This document shows, piece by piece, positions 58,476 through 64,000 of a DNA stretch of 64,000 bases. The position numbers and the translations under genes were made by a program. The notes beneath the pieces are model-generated. The model had not been told where the DNA came from, did no database searches, and saw only the letters and a list, made by a program, of their open reading frames with translations. Within the stretch, counting starts at the first letter, position 1, and each line of letters starts with the position of its first letter. The stretch lies in contig VWZX01008936.1 of NCBI GenBank assembly GCA_013399015.1, positions 4,296,327-4,360,326 of the forward strand, in the 5' to 3' direction. Origin of the DNA: Galbula dea. Lineage: Eukaryota > Chordata > Aves > Piciformes > Galbulidae.

Positions 58476-61400
58476 GCATTTTGGTCTTTCTGTTCTGCAA
58501 TTTTAAACTAAGAAAGGTAGGTGATGTTACAGAGCACAGCTGGGCCACCCTAGTAGAGTAATTTTGGAACCTCTCTCCTGTGATCATCCCCAAGCTGCTG
58601 CTTTCTACAGATTTTGAAAAATTCCAGAAAATTCCTTAATGTGGAAAGAATGTATCACTGAAATAGTAAAATTAGAGGAAAAACAGGAATTAAAATAGTA
58701 GAGTACTTAGGATAGTGGCATCTTTTTAAGCAAACAGTATTTAATAAAAAAAAATTATTATAACTTTAATATCCCTAAGGCAAAGTGATACACTTAGCCT
58801 CTTGCGTATGTCAAGAGCTAGTGCGACATAATAGGATTAGGATTAAAGAGCAAAATGGGTTGAGCCGAGGATCCGATGTCCATGCAAACTGAGTTTCAGA
58901 GAGGTTACTTCAGCTACCTGTAATCTGCTTCTGTGGGCTAAATGCCCATATATCAGGCAAGGTCTTGGAGTTCAACCTTCGTTTTAATTGCATTGGCTTT
59001 GATGATCTCTCAAGATGCTTTCCAGACCACAGTGTTACAAAATATTGTTCAAAGCCTGTTTGGTTATTCCTGAAAACCACATACTATCTTTTCCTTGTAA
59101 AGTACTTAAAAGTTCTTAGAAATCAAACTAGTGCTTTTGATGCCCTCAACACAGTGCATAAAAGTTGGGTTTCTCTGAACTTCTCTCCATCACTCAGCTG
59201 TAGAAAAACACATCTCACTTTGCTACTAGGAATAGAAGCTTTTGTTAATTCCTTGCCTCACTAAAGTATTTTTAGCTATTCTTCACCTCACTTTTGTGTG
59301 AGAATGCATGGTTCTCTGTGATATTCATGTCTCATCCTTTTCCATCATGGCTACAAAATCCTGATGCTGCTTTGATGATATGTGTGTACAGACTTCTGCT
59401 GTTCTGTTATAAACCTTCTCTACTCAACTGGGATTATTGTCCGGGTATGATCTCCCCAGTGGGAGCCTTAACTCAGATGTTTCTTTTTCCTGAAGAAGGG
59501 GAATTAGGACACAAAGCACAGATTTCTGTGAGAAGCTGGGACTCCTATCCTAGCAAATGCAGGTGTTGAAAGCAAAGCTACTTTTTGCACTCCAGTACCA
59601 CTCAGTACCAATGTTCAGGCTAAATGTTTAAAAACAATTAGGCATCAATTCTTTCTAAATTTCTGCCTTTTCACTATCATAATTTAAATAGTCTTAACTG
59701 CATTATTAATGATTTACATCAAGCAAAGTGAGAAGGAAATCCAACCACTGAAATCCTATGAAGTGAAAAGGGACATTATTGTACTGTCCACACTAATAAC
59801 AAATCTGTTGATTTTAGTAGTTGAGCATCCTAATTTTTGGAAGCACTGAAATATCTCCCAACTGGCTTAAAAAAAATGCAGTAAAGGCAGCCCTGTCTAG
59901 CTGACATGAAGTCAGAAACCTAATAAAGGTAATGCAGCATTGGGAAGTACAAAATTCAACATGGCAACATAAATCAACTTTGTCAGAATGAAACAGATGA
60001 GTCCATTTGCTGGTAGATCAGATTAACATAAACCAAGGGAGTATAAAGGTTACACATTATAGGTGTTTGTGCCTGGTAAACTTTCATAGTGTGATCGGAG
60101 ATAGTAATCATCTGGCAAAGGGAATAAAAGTCAAAGTGAAGCTTAAATGCTGAATCAAAAATCAGTCCTGTTAATGTCTAACATGCTGGGGTCAAAAATT
60201 CATAAGAATCCAGCTGTGAAAATAAGACAGGAGCTGTATTAGTTTTCTCCATTCTGTATCTCACATTTAAGTGTTGTCAGTTGATGAGGGTTTGTCCCTT
60301 GGGAATTGTCATAGAGTAGTTTAGTCCATGTAAAGTGAAAATTTTGCATCACATAGAGGATCTTGTGAAATTCTGTAAGGCATGAGGGCTACATGCTGAG
60401 ATTCATAATGTCGAGGAAGGAGAAGTAGAAACAGTAATCTGCTACATGCCCTTATCTAAAAGTGGTTCTTGACAAAAGAAGGCAGCATGTTTGCAGTGTG
60501 GAAGCTATCAGAATCTGTGACACATTTTAACAGTCAGTTAAATCCTGTATTAATGGATAAAAAATGGTAACTTTAGGCTGATTCTGACATATAGAACTGT
60601 TTAGAATAAATATGAATCCCAATGGACCTATTCTTTTCATGCATTTCAGTGTTATTTCTGTTTGTGGCATTGTGTAAAGTTCCATTACTGGGTCAAAGGT
60701 TTGATATAAACAAACAGTAAGCTCTCTAGCAAGATTTCTATACTGAGAAAACTTGAATTAAGGAAACAAATGCAGCTTCTATAAGGCACATGTTGCATAG
60801 TGTCTATGCAAATATTTTACAAAGTTTTTTGTGCTTAATCCCTTTTCCCCTTTTTGTTCTCAAATTATCTCAAATTCATTGCTCATATCTCCAGAAATTT
60901 CTAAATTCATGTAACATTTTGTTATGGTGGTTTTACTGCCTACTCAAGAGAAAGAATCTACATCAAGTAGAGAATGAACTTCAAAAGAAATTAATGCAGT
61001 ATCATTTCTTTTCAAAAAATTATTTGCAGTCCCTGGCAAATCATGCAACCTCTGTGATACAAATTCAGACCTACTTCCTCAATATTTGGCCCCACTCTCT
61101 TAATCAGTGATGCTTTCCAAAGAGTAAGATGTTAATAAGCACATGAACATGTCACATGAGGAGATGAGGAGCTTAATTTATTGTTCCTGACTTGTAGTTC
61201 TCATTTGGGGGGCAGAAAAAAGATTACATGATAATAAGACAAACATCAGTGCTGGTGAGGTGGAAAGGTCATAGCCAGGATCATGAAATGTAGAACTTAA
61301 TATTCATAATGGCAATGAAAAACAATGAGTGACACAAAACCTGAGGGCAGATGATGTCACTTTGTACCTTCTTATCTTGTGGTTTTTTACCTGAACATGG

Positions 61401-64000
61401 ATTGTCATTGAATGGTGCCCTAACCTAATAAAACATGAAGTTGGTTAAAATGCTACTAATGATAAAAAGATCTACAATTAAGCTAATAACTGAAGTAATT
61501 TACTTCCATTCAGAAGGGTGTCAATTTAGTTAAACAATTACTTCTGTGGAAATTATTTTACATGCCACATAAATCTAGCCAACTCAGAAATGGGACAGAA
61601 AGCTTTTAGCAGTTTAGAGTAGCAGAACACCAGTTAATGACATAAAAGGAAAACCAAAATATGCTACTGGAATAAGAGGATGTATAGTAAATGGAGTGAA
61701 ATGCCGGTGTCCTGAGGGGGAGGCTGTCATTGCTAGGGTAATTGGAAGACAAACCTGATCCTTTGGCATTAGAAGTTATTGTAGACCTAGAGAGGAAGGA
61801 AGGACAATACTGGGTCAGACCTAGTATCTCTCAGTGAATATTAACAATGAAGGAAAAAGTACAGTATTGGCAGAAAGATCTGTGGACTGGTAATCCACAG
61901 ACTTACAGGGTAAGTGAAAAATAAACTATTTCACTGAAATAATAATTGTTATAGGCTGAGTGTACCCAAGCTGGGTTTCACTCCAGACATGAAATCTGTC
62001 AAGACTGAAATTGTCTCGAAGTCTTCTGTTGTAACTTTCTAACTTTATTCACTGGTGCTGATTCAGTACTGCTCTGGACTGGCTGAGGCTGAAAAATACA
62101 GCATGAGGAGAAAAGTACTCCCTCCTGCAAACATTTGAGTTTCTTTGAAGTTTACTGTCTGAATACTGACCTGGCCTGACCCTATTTAGCTTGTGAGATC
62201 TGATGAGATCAGAGCCTGCGGTTATGGCACTAAACTAAGAAAAATGATAACAAAACAAAAATGGCATGATTGACAGGGTAGTAGGCTGAACACAATAAAC
62301 CTATGGAGAACTATGTGTATGTATTCCACTCCTTAATATCCTCTTTGGAGATAAGAAAAATAAGCCTTACCCTGGAGCTAAATAGTAATGGGATGAGGGC
62401 TGCCTGCCTTACTTGATGGCCATAAACAGTAAGTATATTATACAAAGATGGATTACTGAAATAGAAAGTGGGTACACATGAGATGCTACCTTGAGGCAGG
62501 ACCAAAACAGCAGCCATCCCGAACCCTTGTGCTGTCTACAGTTATCTCCTTTTGGTGGCCCTGTGTTTCTTAGTAAGCTGTGATACAACTATGTGTAGTC
62601 CAACTTTAGTGCTTTTCACTGTCAGGTTCATTGAGGCTATAGAAGATTATTTTGCTTGGAGAAAAAAAAAAAGATACATGAACAAGTCACTGAAAGCATT
62701 TCCAGATAAAAGAAATAGTCAGCAGAAAGCTGTCTAAAGAGGTTTCTTTTGTAGTGCACCAGCAAAAAGCAGCTGCTTGTGAAAACAGAAGAAATGGCAA
62801 TAGAAGAGTTACATAAGGAAGCTAAGGTTTCTTTTTTGTGTCCACATTTATCAGTATCTTGAAATTCATTGAGACACATGCTCTTAAGGTTGTGATGTGG
62901 TTATACTGAACTCATTTAAGAGAGCTGTAATGACAGTTTTTTCGCTTTGCAGTCAATACTGGAAGTATCTTCAAAATTAGACTAAGTTCTGCTGCCCTTC
63001 ATAGTGTGAGAAATAAGGAGAAACTCCATTAATTTCAAGAGAATTGCTCTTGATCCTTATGAAATACCTACAGATGTTCAGTGCTCAGAGCCTCTATTTT
63101 TCAGTTTTTCAGAAAACTACAGTATTTTCTAAACATCTTTCATTTCTGTAGACTATTTTATATGCAAGCTGAAGGCTCATATAGATCTTCTGTGTGCTTG
63201 GAACAAGCTGGGACAAATCAGATGTCCCTGAGGCTTTTTTTCTGCAGTATTCCAGTTCAAGATAGAAATGCAAATACATTTAATTAGAAATTACACAGAA
63301 AGATTTCTATTTTAGAGATTCAGAGCTGGTTTGCAATTTCTGGGTGTGAAGTAGACCTGGTGAGAATTTTTCTGCTAAAATGACTAATGGAGAATTGGAT
63401 TTCTGAGGGAGCACAAAATTCCATAAAAGGGAGAATACACAGTTATAAAACTATAAATGAATAAAAGTTGCTGATTTAATGTATTGTAGACTAGTTCTGG
63501 TGAGGATCTCTCAGAGCTTCTGGCCCTGTTAAATTGAATATAACAGCAACAAATGTTTGGCTTACCATTTTTAGTGCAAGCTGGAATACAAGGATTTTCC
63601 TCTTCATTAAAACATCTAAAGTGGTTTTCTCCTGTGCTTTCAGAGCACATGAATTAATTTGGAAAGAAATAGATTATTTTCCTGGTGACTTTTCCAAATA
63701 CAGTTTTATTTCCTTGTGAGGGATATTTGTGAGCATTATTGGTTTATGTTCTATATAGAACTCAAAATATGGAATCCTTTTAGTACTGTTATCTCAGCTG
63801 TTGCAAAGTACTGGCTTCATTTAAATTTGTAGGCATAGTTTTCCAAGTACTGACAAGTCACTTGCTCCCTGAGTATAAAATCACTATGGCAGGGACACCT
63901 AAAATCTGGAATACAAACCATTTTATGAAGGCAAAGCGGTCCAACCTCAAATCTTTGTTACTAAATTCATGCATATGCTTTTTAGTCATCTGAAGCTACT
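58476..64000. other. Intergenic AT-rich stretch to the window end
   Basis: Other than the 5S-derived SINE relic I see no gene, repeat family or RNA gene. In mammals the next gene upstream of LRPPRC is PPM1B, but none of its exons is recognisable here. Confidence 0.6.
62052..62230 (-). mobile_element. 5S rRNA-derived SINE relic
   Basis: On the minus strand, starting near 62229, the sequence GATCTCATCAGATCTCACAA followed by GCTAAATAGGGTCAGGCCAG and TCAGTATTC tracks the 5S rRNA segment GATCTCGTCTGATCTCGGAA..GCTAAGCAGGGTCGGGCC..TTAGTACTT. The 5S A-box region (AAGCTAAATAGGG) is kept, while the C-box is degraded. Sequence beyond it, to about 62052, continues without 5S similarity in a way typical of a SINE3-type 5S-headed element rather than a 5S pseudogene. 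The outer edge at 62052 is approximate. Confidence 0.65.

Noticed and set aside
62155..62230. A functional 5S rRNA gene
   Set aside because: Only part of the 5S sequence is present, the internal C-box is degraded, and there is no T-run terminator in place. A SINE relic fits better.
41600..64000. Exons of PPM1B, the mammalian neighbour of LRPPRC
   Set aside because: No phosphatase motifs or PPM1B-like peptides were found in the frames I examined. The gene probably lies beyond the window.

Overview
The window is vertebrate nuclear DNA, most probably from a bird. Several truncated CR1 LINEs share the same antisense orientation. There is also an avian-type ERVL-like solo LTR, AT-rich non-coding sequence, one CpG island, and a single large spliced gene with canonical GT-AG introns. 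The species cannot be told from the sequence, and crocodilian or turtle DNA is not formally excluded.

Positions 1 to about 40.8 kb carry the 5' part of LRPPRC on the minus strand. LRPPRC is the leucine-rich pentatricopeptide-repeat protein of mitochondria. I could trace 23 consecutive coding exons from the ATG at 40807 to a donor at 4021/4020. Together they give 2,483 nt, which is 827 codons plus 2 nt, in one uninterrupted frame with matching phases at every junction. The protein follows the human one from the targeting peptide through the first PPR block, the central alpha-helical region and into the second PPR block. The remaining C-terminal part must lie below position 1. Exon 15 is only 28 nt. 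Introns range from 75 bp to 7.6 kb, so the gene is much more compact than in mammals.

Introns hold most of the other recognisable features. Intron 1 has a CR1 of about 0.9 kb and an ERVL-like solo LTR. Intron 11 has a hAT-like MITE of about 206 bp directly followed by a CR1 3' fragment. Intron 19 has a MIR/CORE-SINE-like relic. Introns 13 and 21 have G-quadruplex motifs on the transcribed strand. Intron 23 has a 30-bp minisatellite and a 12-bp-arm hairpin.

From 40.3 to 41.6 kb there is a TATA-less CpG island that acts as the LRPPRC promoter. It carries two CACGTG E-boxes and an NRF1-like element, and a CR1 fragment abuts it. From 41.6 to 64 kb I see no protein-coding exon. This is intergenic sequence upstream of LRPPRC; in mammals the next gene in that direction is PPM1B, which is not in the window. 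It contains a second CR1, a SINE derived from 5S rRNA, a MIR-like relic, a TATA-bearing LTR-like segment and two strong CTCF-type motifs in divergent orientation. Nothing in the window looks like a new multi-gene system. The points of interest are old transposons, possible regulatory sites and details of LRPPRC.
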